Positions 24,785-35,930 are shown, counted from the stretch's first letter. The stretch is DNA of 64,000 nucleotides from Pseudomonas sp. StFLB209 (GCF_000829415.1 NZ_AP014637.1:4233001-4297000), one strand, 5' to 3'. The notes: generated by a model not told the origin, from the sequence alone. Made by a program: numbers and translations.

Positions 24785-25981
24785 TTAAAGCACCTGGATA
24801 ATCGCCTCGCACACCTGATCGATGTTCTTCTGGTTCAGCGCAGCGACGCAGATACGTCCGGTGTCCAGTGCATAGATACCGAACTCGTTGCGCAGACGCT
24901 GGGCCTGGGCGGCGGTCAGCCCCGAATAGGAGAACATGCCCTGCTGGCGAGCGACGAAACTGAAGTCCTGGCCGACCGGGTTGTTGGCCAGGCGCTCGAC
25001 CAGCGCTTTGCGCATGTCTTTGATGCGTACACGCATTTCAGCCAGTTCTTCTTCCCACATCGCCCGCAGTGCCGGGTCGTTGAGAACGGCGGCAGAGATG
25101 ATTGCGCCGTGGGTCGGCGGGTTGGAATAGTTGGTGCGGATCACACGCTTGACCTGCGATAGCACCCGGCCGGTTTCTTCTTTGGAGGCGGTGATGATCG
25201 ACAGCGCGCCGACCCGCTCGCCATACAACGACAGGGACTTGGAGAACGAGCTGGAAGCGAAGAAGGTCAGGCCTGAATCGGCGAACAGGCGCACGGCAGC
25301 GGCGTCTTCGTCGATGCCCTGGCCGAAGCCTTGATAGGCCATGTCGAGGAATGGCACGTGGTTTTTCGCCTTGACCACTTCCAGGACCTTTTTCCAGTCG
25401 TCCAGGCTCAGGTCGACGCCAGTCGGGTTATGGCAGCAGGCGTGCAGGACGATGATCGAGCGCTCTGGCAGGTTCTGCAGGTCTTCGAGCATGCCGACGC
25501 GGTTCACGTCGTGGTTGGCGGCGTCGTAGTAGCGGTAGTTCTGCACCGGGAAGCCGGCGGTTTCGAACAGCGCGCGGTGGTTTTCCCAGCTTGGGTCGCT
25601 GATGGCGACGGTTGCGCCCGGCAGCAGTTGCTTGAGGAAGTCTGCGCCGATTTTCAGCGCGCCGGTACCGCCGACCGACTGGGTGGTCAGTACGCGGCCG
25701 GAGGCGATCAGCGGCGAGTCGGCGCCCAGCAGCAATTTTTGCACCGCCTGGTCGTACGCGGCGATGCCGTCGATTGGCAGGTAGCCGCGTGGCGCATGCT
25801 GGGCGACGCGGATCTCTTCGGCCTTGGCCACCGCGCGCAGCAGCGGGATGCGCCCGTCTTCGTCACAGTAGACACCCACGCCCAGGTTGATCTTGTTGGT
25901 ACGGGTGTCAGCGTTGAATGCTTCGTTGAGGCCCAGGATAGGATCGCGTGGTGCCATTTCGACAGCGGAGAACAGGCTCAT
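24785..25981 (-). CDS. Aromatic amino acid aminotransferase (class I, TyrB/PhhC type)
   Basis: PLP-dependent class I aminotransferase of 398 residues that interconverts Tyr, Phe and Asp with their oxo acids using 2-oxoglutarate. Key parts: [15 protein letters not shown] (phosphate binding), [19 protein letters not shown], and the Schiff-base lysine K248 in [17 protein letters not shown]. The C-terminal arginine that binds the alpha-carboxylate is in GRICVAALN. In Pseudomonas this gene sits divergently beside uvrB, as here. tyrB or phhC would be possible names; the sequence does not separate them. Confidence 0.92.
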   Translation of the reverse strand: MSLFSAVEMAPRDPILGLNEAFNADTRTNKINLGVGVYCDEDGRIPLLRAVAKAEEIRVAQHAPRGYLPIDGIAAYDQAVQKLLLGADSPLIASGRVLTTQSVGGTGALKIGADFLKQLLPGATVAISDPSWENHRALFETAGFPVQNYRYYDAANHDVNRVGMLEDLQNLPERSIIVLHACCHNPTGVDLSLDDWKKVLEVVKAKNHVPFLDMAYQGFGQGIDEDAAAVRLFADSGLTFFASSSFSKSLSLYGERVGALSIITASKEETGRVLSQVKRVIRTNYSNPPTHGAIISAAVLNDPALRAMWEEELAEMRVRIKDMRKALVERLANNPVGQDFSFVARQQGMFSYSGLTAAQAQRLRNEFGIYALDTGRICVAALNQKNIDQVCEAIIQVL

Positions 25982-26206
25982 TGTTTGCGGCGGCTCTGAG
26001 TAGGAAGAAGAAAGGACGCACGCTCCGGTCCGAATGCCCCAGAGCAGTGCACAAACGGGGAATGAGTATAGTGAGCAACGCCGGATACGGCGACGGCATC
26101 CGGTGGGTTTTTTCCAAATATTTCGCTTTTTTGACCGTTACTTTTGTTGAACCACCGACAGCCACCGGCCTCAATCCTTTATCAGGGGTGCAAACGCTAT
26201 CAAAGG

Positions 26207-26222
26207 GTGTATATCCTTACAG
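26207..26222 (+). promoter_or_regulatory. LexA (SOS) box upstream of uvrB
   Basis: GTGTATATCCTTACAG matches the gamma-proteobacterial LexA consensus CTGTATATATATACAG at 12 of 16 positions, including TGTATAT and the TACAG end. It lies 55 bp upstream of the uvrB ATG, a position fitting repression of the SOS-inducible uvrB promoter. Confidence 0.65.
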
Positions 26223-26277
26223 GTGCGGTCGAGCAGGCCGTGATATTTTTCGCAAGCGATCACCCAAGAGGCCGGTC

Positions 26278-28293
26278 ATGTCTGAGTTCCAGCTCGTTAC
26301 CCGTTTTCAACCTGCCGGCGACCAGCCTGAAGCCATCCGCCTGATGGTCGAGGGCATTGAGGCCGGGCTGGCGCACCAGACCCTGCTCGGGGTAACCGGC
26401 TCCGGCAAGACCTTCAGTATTGCCAACGTGATTGCCCAGGTGCAGCGCCCGACCCTGGTGCTGGCGCCGAACAAGACTCTGGCAGCGCAGTTGTACGGGG
26501 AATTCAAGGCGTTCTTCCCCAACAACGCAGTGGAATACTTCGTTTCTTACTACGACTACTACCAGCCTGAAGCCTATGTGCCGTCGTCGGATACCTTCAT
26601 CGAGAAGGACGCCTCGATCAACGACCATATCGAGCAGATGCGGTTGTCGGCGACCAAGGCATTGCTGGAGCGCAAGGATGCGATCATCGTCACCACGGTG
26701 TCGTGCATTTACGGTCTGGGCAGCCCGGAAACCTATCTGCGGATGGTCTTGCACATCGACCGGGGCGACCGGCTTGACCAGCGCGAGCTGCTGCGCCGCC
26801 TGGCTGACCTGCAGTACACCCGTAACGACATGGACTTTGCCCGCGCCACCTTCCGGGTGCGCGGTGATGTGATCGACGTCTACCCGGCAGAATCCGATCT
26901 GGAAGCGATCCGCATCGAGTTGTTCGACGACGAGGTCGAAAGCCTCTCGGCATTTGATCCGCTGACCGGTGAGGTCATCAGCAAGTTGCCGCGCTTCACG
27001 TTCTACCCCAAAAGCCACTACGTCACGCCGCGCGAGACCCTGCTCGAAGCGGTCGAGGGCATCAAGGTCGAACTTCAGGAACGACTCGAGTACCTGCGTG
27101 GTGCCAATAAGTTGCTGGAAGCCCAGCGCCTTGAACAACGCACCCGTTTCGATCTGGAAATGATGCTGGAGCTGGGCTACTGCAACGGTATCGAAAACTA
27201 CTCGCGCTACTTGTCCGGCCGTCCGGCCGGTGCGCCGCCGCCGACCCTCTATGACTACCTGCCGGCCGATGCCCTGCTGGTGATCGATGAGTCTCATGTC
27301 AGCGTTCCGCAGGTCGGTGCCATGTACAAAGGCGACCGCTCGCGCAAAGAAACCTTGGTGGAATACGGCTTCCGTCTGCCATCGGCGCTGGATAACCGGC
27401 CGATGCGCTTCGATGAGTGGGAGGCGATTAGCCCGCAGACCATCTTCGTTTCTGCAACGCCGGGGCCTTATGAAGAAGAGCATGCCGGGCGGGTGGTCGA
27501 GCAGGTGGTGCGACCGACCGGCCTGGTCGACCCAGGGGTGGAGATTCGTCCGGCGCTGACCCAGGTCGATGATCTGCTCTCGGAAATCCACAAATGCGTG
27601 GCCGTCGAGGAGCGCGTGCTGGTGACCACCCTGACCAAGCGCATGGCCGAAGACCTGACCGATTACCTGGGCGATCACGGGGTCAAGGTGCGCTACCTGC
27701 ACTCGGACATCGACACCGTCGAGCGGGTCGAGATTATCCGTGACCTGCGGCTGGGCACCTTCGATGTGCTGGTGGGCATCAACCTGCTGCGCGAAGGTCT
27801 GGACATGCCCGAAGTGTCGCTGGTGGCCATTCTTGATGCTGACAAGGAAGGCTTTTTGCGCTCTGAACGCTCACTGATCCAGACCATCGGTCGGGCTGCG
27901 CGCAACCTCAATGGCCGGGCGATTCTGTATGCCGACCGGATGACCGGGTCGATGGAGCGGGCGATCAACGAGACTGAACGCCGCCGCGAAAAGCAGGTGG
28001 CGTTCAACGAGGCCCACGGCATTGTGCCCAAAGGTGTGTCGCGGGAAGTTGCGGACATTCTCGAAGGCGCGGTGGTGCCCGGTGCACGCAGCAAGAAACG
28101 CAAGGGCGCCGCCAAGGCGGCCGAAGAGCAGGCGCGGGCCGATGGGCAATTGCGCTCGCCAAGCGAAATCACCAAGCGCATCCGCCAACTGGAAGAGAAG
28201 ATGTACCAGTTGGCCCGCGACCTGGAATTTGAAGCGGCGGCGCAACTGCGCGACGAAATCACCAAACTGCGCGAGCGGCTGTTGACCGTGTGA
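26278..28293 (+). CDS. uvrB: Excinuclease ABC subunit UvrB
   Basis: DNA damage-recognition helicase-like subunit of nucleotide excision repair, 671 residues. Walker [15 protein letters not shown], the damage-probing beta-hairpin [20 protein letters not shown], helicase motifs [52 protein letters not shown] and RAARN, and the C-terminal UVR motif ([25 protein letters not shown]) that contacts UvrC are all present. The ATG of [20 protein letters not shown] was chosen; the open frame continues upstream over the LexA box. Confidence 0.97.
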   Translation: MSEFQLVTRFQPAGDQPEAIRLMVEGIEAGLAHQTLLGVTGSGKTFSIANVIAQVQRPTLVLAPNKTLAAQLYGEFKAFFPNNAVEYFVSYYDYYQPEAYVPSSDTFIEKDASINDHIEQMRLSATKALLERKDAIIVTTVSCIYGLGSPETYLRMVLHIDRGDRLDQRELLRRLADLQYTRNDMDFARATFRVRGDVIDVYPAESDLEAIRIELFDDEVESLSAFDPLTGEVISKLPRFTFYPKSHYVTPRETLLEAVEGIKVELQERLEYLRGANKLLEAQRLEQRTRFDLEMMLELGYCNGIENYSRYLSGRPAGAPPPTLYDYLPADALLVIDESHVSVPQVGAMYKGDRSRKETLVEYGFRLPSALDNRPMRFDEWEAISPQTIFVSATPGPYEEEHAGRVVEQVVRPTGLVDPGVEIRPALTQVDDLLSEIHKCVAVEERVLVTTLTKRMAEDLTDYLGDHGVKVRYLHSDIDTVERVEIIRDLRLGTFDVLVGINLLREGLDMPEVSLVAILDADKEGFLRSERSLIQTIGRAARNLNGRAILYADRMTGSMERAINETERRREKQVAFNEAHGIVPKGVSREVADILEGAVVPGARSKKRKGAAKAAEEQARADGQLRSPSEITKRIRQLEEKMYQLARDLEFEAAAQLRDEITKLRERLLTV

Positions 28294-28312
28294 CATTCCC
28301 TGTCATGCATCG

Positions 28313-28365
28313 GTAGGAGCGAGCTCGCTCGCGAAGCTTTTTTTCGCGGCTAAAGCCGCTCCTAC
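28313..28365. repeat. REP-type palindrome
   Basis: GTAGGAGC...GCTCCTAC inverted repeat with CGCGAAGC / CGCGGCT-type arms, 20 bp after uvrB and before gltX. Same family as the repeats near 38.1 and 49.1 kb. Such extragenic palindromes are typical of P. fluorescens/P. putida genomes and can stabilise mRNA ends. Confidence 0.85.
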
Positions 28366-28437
28366 GGTGTGCGCTGGAGCCACGAGGCTCCGGCCTGCTA
28401 ATATCCCCGGTTTGATCGACCTGAACCGGAACTATCC

Positions 28438-29919
28438 ATGACCACTGTCCGTACCCGTATCGCGCCGTCGCCTACTGGCGACCCTCACGTCGGCACTGCC
28501 TATATCGCGCTGTTCAACTACTGCTTTGCCAAACAGCACGGCGGCGAGTTCATCCTGCGCATCGAAGACACCGACCAGTTGCGCTCGACCCGTGAGTCCG
28601 AACAGCAAATCTTCGACGCCCTGCGCTGGCTCGGTATCGAGTGGAATGAGGGGCCTGACGTGGGTGGTCCGCATGGTCCGTACCGGCAGAGCGAGCGCGG
28701 CGATATCTACCGCCAGTACGCTCAGGAACTGGTCGACAAAGGGTACGCCTTCCCGTGCTTCTGCACTGCTGAAGAACTGGACCAGATGCGCGCCGAGCAA
28801 CAAGCCCGTGGCGAGACACCGCGCTATGACGGTCGCGCCCTGCTGTTGTCGCCTGAAGAGGTCCAGCGCCGCCTGGCTGCTGGCGAGCCGCACGTGATCC
28901 GCATGAAGGTGCCGAGCGAAGGCGTGTGCGTGGTGCCGGACCTGCTGCGTGGCGACGTCGAGATCCCGTGGGACCGCATGGACATGCAGGTGCTGATGAA
29001 GGCCGACGGCCTGCCGACCTACTTCCTGGCCAACGTGGTCGACGACCATCTGATGGGCATCACCCACGTGCTGCGTGGCGAAGAATGGCTGCCATCGGCA
29101 CCCAAACTGATTCTGCTTTACGAGTACTTTGGCTGGGAACAGCCGCAGCTGTGCTACATGCCGCTGCTGCGTAACCCGGACAAGAGCAAGTTGTCCAAGC
29201 GCAAGAACCCGACCTCCGTGACCTTCTACGAGCGCATGGGTTTTATGCCCGAAGCCATGCTCAACTACCTGGGGCGGATGGGCTGGTCGATGCCGGATGA
29301 GCGCGAGAAGTTCACCCTGCAAGAAATGGTCGACAACTTCGACCTGTCGCGTATCTCGCTGGGCGGGCCGATCTTCGATATCGAAAAACTGTCGTGGCTC
29401 AATGGCCAGTGGTTGCGTGAACTGCCGGTCGAGCAGTTCGCGGCGCGGGTCCAGCAGTGGGCGCTCAACCCTGAATACATGATGAAGATCGCCCCGCATG
29501 TGCAGGGCCGGGTAGAGACCTTCAGCCAGATTGCACCGCTGGCCGGGTTCTTCTTTGCCGGTGGCGTGACACCGGATACAGCGCTGTTCGAAAGCAAAAA
29601 ACTGTCGCCTGAGCAGGTTCGGCAACTGATGCAGTTGATCCTCTGGAAGCTTGAGTCGCTGCGCCAATGGGAAAAAGACGCCATCACCGCCTGCATCCAG
29701 GCAGTGGTTGAGCATCTGCAACTCAAGTTGCGTGATGCCATGCCATTGATGTTCGCCGCCATTACCGGCCAGGCAAGCTCGGTATCGGTGCTCGATGCCA
29801 TGGAGATTCTCGGCCCGGACCTGACGCGCTTCCGTCTGCGTCAGGCGCTGGACCTCCTTGGCGGTGTATCGAAGAAAGAAAACAAAGAGTGGGAAAAACT
29901 GCTGGGCGCCATTGGCTGA
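28438..29919 (+). CDS. gltX: Glutamyl-tRNA synthetase
   Basis: Class I aminoacyl-tRNA synthetase of 493 residues charging tRNA-Glu. The HIGH-like motif is [18 protein letters not shown] near residue 10; the KMSKS-like motif is [10 protein letters not shown] near 242-251; the anticodon-binding helical domain forms the C-terminal third. A Cys-rich zinc segment (CFCTAEEL) is seen near 105. The location directly before tRNA-Glu genes is notable: the enzyme and four copies of its own substrate are neighbours. Confidence 0.97.
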   Translation: MTTVRTRIAPSPTGDPHVGTAYIALFNYCFAKQHGGEFILRIEDTDQLRSTRESEQQIFDALRWLGIEWNEGPDVGGPHGPYRQSERGDIYRQYAQELVDKGYAFPCFCTAEELDQMRAEQQARGETPRYDGRALLLSPEEVQRRLAAGEPHVIRMKVPSEGVCVVPDLLRGDVEIPWDRMDMQVLMKADGLPTYFLANVVDDHLMGITHVLRGEEWLPSAPKLILLYEYFGWEQPQLCYMPLLRNPDKSKLSKRKNPTSVTFYERMGFMPEAMLNYLGRMGWSMPDEREKFTLQEMVDNFDLSRISLGGPIFDIEKLSWLNGQWLRELPVEQFAARVQQWALNPEYMMKIAPHVQGRVETFSQIAPLAGFFFAGGVTPDTALFESKKLSPEQVRQLMQLILWKLESLRQWEKDAITACIQAVVEHLQLKLRDAMPLMFAAITGQASSVSVLDAMEILGPDLTRFRLRQALDLLGGVSKKENKEWEKLLGAIG

Positions 29920-30056
29920 GCGGGTTTGGCAATACCTGAACACGGCTGCCAGAGTTGTTTCTGGTGGCCTTGCGGTAAGCTGGTTTGTGGGGCGGGGCAG
30001 GGCAGGTAAGTGATTGTTCTGTCGAAAAAAGTTTTTGATTTTTCGCGAAAATAAAT

Positions 30057-30085
30057 TTGACAGAACATTTAATCGCTCTTAATAT
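30057..30085 (+). promoter_or_regulatory. Strong sigma-70 promoter of the tRNA array
   Basis: Perfect -35 TTGACA (30057-30062), 17-bp spacer, and TAATAT -10 (30080-30085), 20 bp upstream of the first tRNA. The region upstream is A/T-rich (AAAAAAGTTTTTGATTTTT), like an UP element. The GC-rich stretch after the -10 (GCGCCCC) is a typical stringent-control discriminator. Confidence 0.9.
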
Positions 30086-30104
30086 GCGCCCCGTCCACTG
30101 ATGT

Positions 30105-30180
<76 letters not shown>

Positions 30181-30248
30181 AATTAAAGGTTCAGAGTCAT
30201 CCAGCAATGACTTTGAATCGATCGGCGCAAGCCGGTCATGAAGGTTTT

Positions 30249-30324
30249 GTCCCCTTCGTCTAGTGGCCTAGGACACCGCCCTTTCACGGCGGTAACAGGG
30301 GTTCGAGTCCCCTAGGGGACGCCA
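30249..30324 (+). tRNA. tRNA-Glu(TTC), copy 1
   Basis: A 76-nt cloverleaf: acceptor GTCCCCT/AGGGGAC, anticodon stem CCGCC/GGCGG with loop CTTTCAC (anticodon TTC), T-loop TTCGAGT, encoded GCCA end. Confidence 0.97.
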
Positions 30325-30374
30325 TTTTCATTGGGTCAGGCGCAAGTCGGGCTCCGCCGCAGGGCGTAAAATTC

Positions 30375-30450
<76 letters not shown>

Positions 30451-30493
30451 ATTTGCCGGGTTCGCTCAATTGCGAATCTGACTGAAGGTTTGC

Positions 30494-30569
30494 GTCCCCT
30501 TCGTCTAGTGGCCTAGGACACCGCCCTTTCACGGCGGTAACAGGGGTTCGAGTCCCCTAGGGGACGCCA
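30494..30569 (+). tRNA. tRNA-Glu(TTC), copy 2
   Basis: Identical over 76 nt to copy 1 at 30249-30324, anticodon TTC, CCA encoded. Confidence 0.97.
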
Positions 30570-30633
30570 GATTTATAGATGAAGAGTTAATGAGTGAGGC
30601 GCAGGCCGAACTCCGCCGCAGGGCGTAAAATTC

Positions 30634-30709
<76 letters not shown>

Positions 30710-30752
30710 ATTTGCCGGGTTCGCTCAATTGCGAATCTGACTGAAGGTTTGC

Positions 30753-30828
30753 GTCCCCTTCGTCTAGTGGCCTAGGACACCGCCCTTTCACGGCGGTAAC
30801 AGGGGTTCGAGTCCCCTAGGGGACGCCA
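30753..30828 (+). tRNA. tRNA-Glu(TTC), copy 3
   Basis: Identical to the other glutamate copies; the spacer to the preceding tRNA-Ala is the same as in unit 2. Confidence 0.97.
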
Positions 30829-30892
30829 GGTTTAGAGATGAAGAGTTATTGGGTAAGGCGCAAGCCAAGCTCCGCCGCAGGGCGTAAAATTC

Positions 30893-30968
<76 letters not shown>

Positions 30969-31013
30969 ATTTGCCAGGGTTCGCTGAACTGCGAATCTGA
31001 CTGAAGGTTTTGC

Positions 31014-31089
31014 GTCCCCTTCGTCTAGTGGCCTAGGACACCGCCCTTTCACGGCGGTAACAGGGGTTCGAGTCCCCTAGGGGACGCCA
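31014..31089 (+). tRNA. tRNA-Glu(TTC), copy 4
   Basis: Identical to the other glutamate copies; last tRNA of the array, followed by a terminator hairpin. Confidence 0.97.
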
Positions 31090-31112
31090 CAATTTTCCGC
31101 TTATGCGGGCCC

Positions 31113-31149
31113 AAGGGTCATTCGAATGTTGAATGGCCCTTTTGTTTTT
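31113..31149 (+). terminator. Terminator of the tRNA array
   Basis: Stem AAGGGTCATTC / GAATGGCCCTT with loop GAATGTT, followed by TTTGTTTTT; 24 nt after the last tRNA. Confidence 0.88.
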
Positions 31150-31242
31150 CTGGCGTCCCGATTTTCCTCCCGACGCCGTCTGCGGCTCTGGGCCGCGCTT
31201 GCTACACTGCCTGCGATCAACGCCATTACCGCAGGAGCACGC

Positions 31243-31704
31243 ATGGTCTGGGACCAGTCAACGCCCTTCATCATCGATCTTAACGTCGCCGCAGAAGATA
31301 TCGACGGTCTGGGTCATGCCAATAACGCTGTGTACGTCACCTGGCTGGAGCGCTGCGCCTGGCGGCACTCTCAGTATTTGGGCCTGGATTTGACCGAATA
31401 CCGTCGGCTCGATCGTGCCATGGCGGTGGTCCGCCATGAAATCGACTACCTGGCCAGTGCCTACGAGCATGACCAGTTGCAATTGGCGACCTGGATCGTG
31501 GATTGGGACAAACGGCTGAAAATGACCCGGCGCTTTCAGCTGCGTCGCCCGGTCGATGGCGTGACCTTGCTGCGGGCGCAAACCACCTTTGTCTGTATCG
31601 AGTTGTCCAGCGGGCGGCCCAAACGCATGCCGCAGAGTTTCATTGATGGTTACGGCGCAGCGATCCGCCAGGACGGCATTTCCAATCCCGGCGTTGACCA
31701 GTAA
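31243..31704 (+). CDS. Acyl-CoA thioesterase (4HBT hotdog fold)
   Basis: Hotdog-fold thioesterase of 153 residues. The 4-hydroxybenzoyl-CoA thioesterase signature is present: EDIDGLGHANNAVYVTWLE, where the Asp and the HxNN stretch shape the catalytic site, and a second conserved block TTFVCIEL. The ATG at 31243 has GCAGGAGCACGC upstream; the open frame before it is out of the family. It lies 28 bp before dusC and probably shares its transcript. Substrate unknown. Confidence 0.87.
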   Translation: MVWDQSTPFIIDLNVAAEDIDGLGHANNAVYVTWLERCAWRHSQYLGLDLTEYRRLDRAMAVVRHEIDYLASAYEHDQLQLATWIVDWDKRLKMTRRFQLRRPVDGVTLLRAQTTFVCIELSSGRPKRMPQSFIDGYGAAIRQDGISNPGVDQ

Positions 31705-31732
31705 ACTGCCGGACTTTTTTCGAGTGTGACCC

Positions 31733-32686
31733 ATGCAAATTGCCCTGGCGCCCATGGAAGGGCTGGTCGACGACATCCTGCGCCATGTGCTGACCCAAAT
31801 GGGTGGCATCGACTGGTGCGTGACCGAATTCATCCGGGTCACCGAACGGCTGATGCCCGCCGCCTACTTTCACAAGCTTGCCCCTGAACTGCACAACGGT
31901 GCCCGTACTGCATCCGGGGTGCCGATGCATGTGCAACTGCTGGGTTCTGACCCGGTGTGCCTGGCGGAAAACGCCGCGTTTGCCTGCGAGTTGGGCGCGC
32001 CAGTACTCGACTTGAACTTCGGCTGCCCGGCCAAGACCGTCAATCGTTCGCGGGGCGGTGCCATTTTGTTGCGTGAGCCTGAGCTACTGCACAGCATTGT
32101 CAGCCATGTGCGCCGTGCGGTGCCTGCCGATATCCCGGTCACCGCCAAGATGCGGCTGGGCTATGCCGACACCGATCAGGCTCTGGATTGCGCCAGAGCG
32201 CTGGTTGACGGCGGTGCGGCGCGCATTGTGGTGCATGCCAGAACCAAGGTCGATGGCTATAAGCCGCCGGCGCACTGGGAATGGATCGCCCGCATTCAGG
32301 AGGTGGTCAAGGTGCCGGTGGTGGCCAACGGCGAAATCTGGACCGTCGAGGATTGGCAACGCTGCCGTGAAGTCTGCGGTGCACAGGACTTCATGCTCGG
32401 TCGCGGTCTGGTGGCGCGACCGGATCTGGCGCAGCAGATCGTCGCGGCGGCCGCCGGTCAGCCCGTGCAGCCGATGAGCTGGGACGCGCTACAGCCCATG
32501 CTGCGCGAGTTCTGGGCGGCGTGTCTGGTCAAGCTGACACCCTTGCAGGCCCCTGGCCGTCTCAAGCAGTGGCTGGTGCTGTTGACCAAGAGCTACCCTG
32601 AAGCCACTGCGATGTTCGGTCTGCTGCGCCGCGAAACCGATTGTGCGCGTATCAGTGATCTGCTCGGTTATCAGCCTCAGTCCTGA
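31733..32686 (+). CDS. dusC: tRNA-dihydrouridine(16) synthase DusC
   Basis: FMN-dependent tRNA uridine reductase of 317 residues. The start [15 protein letters not shown], catalytic cysteine C98 in [48 protein letters not shown] and [12 protein letters not shown] are characteristic of the DusC branch, which modifies U16. It is the second Dus gene in the window after dusA. Confidence 0.93.
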   Translation: MQIALAPMEGLVDDILRHVLTQMGGIDWCVTEFIRVTERLMPAAYFHKLAPELHNGARTASGVPMHVQLLGSDPVCLAENAAFACELGAPVLDLNFGCPAKTVNRSRGGAILLREPELLHSIVSHVRRAVPADIPVTAKMRLGYADTDQALDCARALVDGGAARIVVHARTKVDGYKPPAHWEWIARIQEVVKVPVVANGEIWTVEDWQRCREVCGAQDFMLGRGLVARPDLAQQIVAAAAGQPVQPMSWDALQPMLREFWAACLVKLTPLQAPGRLKQWLVLLTKSYPEATAMFGLLRRETDCARISDLLGYQPQS

Positions 32687-32698
32687 GCGCTGTCAGGG

Positions 32699-34876
32699 TC
32701 AGCCCTCGGTGAGCGGCTGCAAATGGCCCTGCAGGCGTAGCAGGGCCTCGAAGGCCGGGTCTTCAAGCGGCTCGCTGAACAGGTAACCCTGATACACGTG
32801 GCAGCCGGCCTCTTGCAGAAAGCTCAGTTGGTCAGGGTGCTCCACGCCTTCGGCGATGACGTGCAGGGCCAGGCTTTGGGCCATGGCGATGATTGCGCGG
32901 ACTATTTCGGCGTCATTGGGGTCGGTGGTGGCGTCGCGGACAAATGACTGGTCGATCTTCAGTGTGTCGATCGGCAGGCGCTTGAGATAGGTCAGCGATG
33001 AATAGCCGGTGCCGAAGTCGTCCATGGCAAAACTGATGCCCAGTTTTTTCAGGCGCTGCATTTTGTCAATCGTGTCGTCGATGTTCTGGATCACCATGCC
33101 TTCGGTGATTTCCAGCTTGAGCATGCTGCCGGTCAGTTGCCAGGTCAGCAGGTGGTGTTCGATACGCTCGACGAAGTCGCTCTGGTGAAACTGTCTTGGG
33201 CTGATATTAACGCCCATTTTGAAGCCATGGCGGTCGATCAGGCCGCGCCGCAACAACTGCGAGCAGGCTTTGCAGGCCTGTTCCAGCACCCGCCCGCCGA
33301 CTTCCAGAATCATCCCGGTTTCTTCCAGCACCGGCACAAATTGCGCAGGGTTGAGCAGGCCGCGCTCAGGATGCTGCCAGCGCACCAGTGCCTCGGCGCC
33401 GATGATGCGCTGGCTGCGGGCATCGACCTGGGCCTGATAGCACAGGTAGAACTCGTTGCGCACCAGCGCCAGACGCAAATCATTTTCCAGTTGCAGGCGT
33501 TCTACCGCCGCTTGCTGCATGCGCGGGTGGAACAGCTGCGAGGTGTTGCGGCCCGAATCCTTGGCGCGATACAGGGCAATGTCGGCGCGCTTGAACAGGT
33601 CGGCTGAATGGGTGCCATGATCGGGAATCAGCGCAATCCCGATGCTGGGGGTGACTTGCAGGCGATGGCCATCGAGAAACATCGGTTCGGCGAGCAACTG
33701 GCGCAGCGCATCGGCCTGTTCGCGGATTTGCCGCGTCACCTGTTCACGGCTGCCTGCCAGGCCGCTGATCAATACCACAAACTCATCGCCGCCCAGCCGC
33801 GCGACCGTGTCTTCCTGGCGCACGCTGGCTTCCAGGCGCGCCGTGATGATTTTCAGCACGCTGTCGCCGACCGGGTGGCCTAGCGAGTCATTGATGTGCT
33901 TGAAGTGGTCCAGATCAAGAAACATCAATGCGCCGCGCAACTGGTGATGGCGCAACAGCGAAACCTGCTGGTTGAGGCGGTCGGTGAGCAGTGCGCGGTT
34001 GGGCAGGTTGGTCAGCGGATCGTGGTAGGCCAGGTGCTGAATCTGCGCCTGGGCATTCTTGAGCTGGGCGATGTCCCGGGCGGTAACCAGCAGGCAATCG
34101 ACCCCGTCGAGGATCATCGGCTCGACACACATGTCGAGGATCAGTTGTTCACCCAGTTTGTTGCGCCAGAGCATTTCCCGATGATGGATACGACCATGCT
34201 CCTCCAGGTAGACGATCATCTGTTGACGCTGCTCGGCGCTGCCCCAGACGTTGACTTGCGCGGCCGTACGTCCCAGCACTTCGTCGGGGCGATAGCCGGT
34301 CAACTGGCAGAAGCCCTCGTTGACCTCCAGATAGCGGCCGCTCTGACGTTCAGTGATGGTGATCGAGTCGGGGCTGGAGTAGAACGCCCTGGCAAAGGTA
34401 TCCCGGGTGTTCTGCAAATCGCTTGCCGGGGCCAGCTCGCTGATATCGCGCAAAATGCCCAGCAGCCGCAGCGGGTTGCCCTCGCTATCGCGGTGCAGGC
34501 GCACCCGCGTTTCCAGCCGGCGCGGGCTGCCGCTGGCCGATTCGACACTGTAGGTGCTGAGCAACTGCGGGGTCTGAGCTTCGATCAGCGTGCGGCAATC
34601 GTGCAGCAGGCGTTGCCGCTCGGCTTCTGGCAGTGGCGCAAAAAACGTTTCGCAGGGCTGTGATCGCGTTTCGGCCGACCCGCCATGCAGTTGTGCGGCG
34701 CGTTGGTCGGCTTGCAGCTGGCCGCTGGGGATATGCCATTCCCATAGCCCAAGCTGCGCCGCCTCAAGGGCCAGTTGCAGTTGTTCGCGGGTCTGCCTGA
34801 GCGTCTCTTGCAGGGCTTCCCGGCTTGGGGGCTGCTCGGACAACTGCAACGCCATACTGTCCATTGGGTCGGGCAT
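32699..34876 (-). CDS. PAS-GGDEF-EAL cyclic-di-GMP signalling protein
   Basis: Cytoplasmic protein of 725 residues with no membrane helix: PAS-like region (about 25-150), a second PAS (155-275; YLEVNEGFCQLTGYRPDEVLG), GGDEF (285-455) and EAL (465-715). The cyclase site is intact (GGDEF at 362-366) with an inhibitory I-site RQED five residues before it (353-356). The phosphodiesterase site is intact too: EAL at 495-497, KLEITEGM, DDFGTGYSS and IKIDQSFV-like KIDQSFVRD. It may therefore be bifunctional. Convergent with dusC. No partner is apparent. Confidence 0.93.
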   Translation of the reverse strand: MPDPMDSMALQLSEQPPSREALQETLRQTREQLQLALEAAQLGLWEWHIPSGQLQADQRAAQLHGGSAETRSQPCETFFAPLPEAERQRLLHDCRTLIEAQTPQLLSTYSVESASGSPRRLETRVRLHRDSEGNPLRLLGILRDISELAPASDLQNTRDTFARAFYSSPDSITITERQSGRYLEVNEGFCQLTGYRPDEVLGRTAAQVNVWGSAEQRQQMIVYLEEHGRIHHREMLWRNKLGEQLILDMCVEPMILDGVDCLLVTARDIAQLKNAQAQIQHLAYHDPLTNLPNRALLTDRLNQQVSLLRHHQLRGALMFLDLDHFKHINDSLGHPVGDSVLKIITARLEASVRQEDTVARLGGDEFVVLISGLAGSREQVTRQIREQADALRQLLAEPMFLDGHRLQVTPSIGIALIPDHGTHSADLFKRADIALYRAKDSGRNTSQLFHPRMQQAAVERLQLENDLRLALVRNEFYLCYQAQVDARSQRIIGAEALVRWQHPERGLLNPAQFVPVLEETGMILEVGGRVLEQACKACSQLLRRGLIDRHGFKMGVNISPRQFHQSDFVERIEHHLLTWQLTGSMLKLEITEGMVIQNIDDTIDKMQRLKKLGISFAMDDFGTGYSSLTYLKRLPIDTLKIDQSFVRDATTDPNDAEIVRAIIAMAQSLALHVIAEGVEHPDQLSFLQEAGCHVYQGYLFSEPLEDPAFEALLRLQGHLQPLTEG

Positions 34877-34936
34877 GAGATCACGAGCCTGTATGAATAA
34901 AGCTGGTAATTCGATCGTTCAGCGTCCGGTAGCCCT

Positions 34937-35815
34937 TCAATGAGGGCTGGCTTGTGCATCGAGCAGGGCCATGAACGCTCTGGCGGCATTGGATAGCGTG
35001 CGCTCGGTGTGCAGGATGTAGCCTAGCTGGCGATTGAGCTGTATGCCCGGCAACGGGATGCGCGCCACTTGTTCGTCGAGCATGGTGCGCGGCAATACAC
35101 TCCAGGCCAGGCCAATGGAGACCATCATCTTGATGGTTTCCAGATAATTGGTGCTCATGGCGATGTCCGGCTTCAGGCCACGGGCCTCGCACAGGCCGCT
35201 GACAATATGGTGGGTAAAGGTGTTGCCGCCGGGAAACACCGCCGGATAGCGCACAATGTCTTCCAGGCTTACCGGCCCGCTGTTGGCCAGCGGATGTTCC
35301 GGGGCGGCGACGAAGTCCAGCGGGTCTTCCCAGACCGCGACCGCCCGCACCAGGGTATGGGGCGTGGGCGCCAGGGTGATCACCGCCAGTTCCGCGCGGC
35401 CATGGAGGATTTCTTCGTAGGCGATTTCCGAGTCGAGAAACTGGATGTCCAGCGCCACCTGCGGATACAGCCGGGTAAAAGTGCGCAATACCGGTGGCAG
35501 ACGGTGCAGGCCGATATGGTGGCTGGTCGCCAGGGTCAGCCGGCCGCTGATCTCGCCGGTCAGGTTGGTCAGTGCCCGCCGGGTATCGTCCAGCACGTTG
35601 AGAATCTGATAGGCGCGGGGCAGCAAGGCGCGGCCGGCCTCGGTCAGGCTGACTTCCCGGCCGAGGCGGTCAAACAGACGCACGTCGAGTTGCTGTTCCA
35701 GTCCTGCGATGCGTTTGCTGATGGCCGGCTGGGTCAGGTGCAGGCGTTCACCGGCACCGGAAAAGCTGCTGGTTTCGGCCACAGCAATAAAAGCGTTGAG
35801 ATTGGCGAGATCCAT
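34937..35815 (-). CDS. LysR family regulator divergent from leuCD
   Basis: LysR regulator of 292 residues. HTH: MDLANLNAFIAVAETSSFSG ... LTQPAISKRIAGLEQQLDVRLFDR; the substrate-binding effector domain follows (90-290). ATG at 35815 chosen over a TTG 27 nt upstream. It faces leuC across a 191-bp gap, an arrangement conserved in pseudomonads, so control of leucine genes, possibly with 2-isopropylmalate as ligand, is likely but inferred. Confidence 0.88.
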   Translation of the reverse strand: MDLANLNAFIAVAETSSFSGAGERLHLTQPAISKRIAGLEQQLDVRLFDRLGREVSLTEAGRALLPRAYQILNVLDDTRRALTNLTGEISGRLTLATSHHIGLHRLPPVLRTFTRLYPQVALDIQFLDSEIAYEEILHGRAELAVITLAPTPHTLVRAVAVWEDPLDFVAAPEHPLANSGPVSLEDIVRYPAVFPGGNTFTHHIVSGLCEARGLKPDIAMSTNYLETIKMMVSIGLAWSVLPRTMLDEQVARIPLPGIQLNRQLGYILHTERTLSNAARAFMALLDAQASPH

Positions 35816-35930
35816 GACGACGGATTCCAGTTGGTTATCCAAAGCATAAAAATTATGAATTGGAGTTATTTAAGCACATTCCATAGCATTGTCCGCACAA
35901 GCCAAGGGGTCATCGAGCACGATCACCCGA

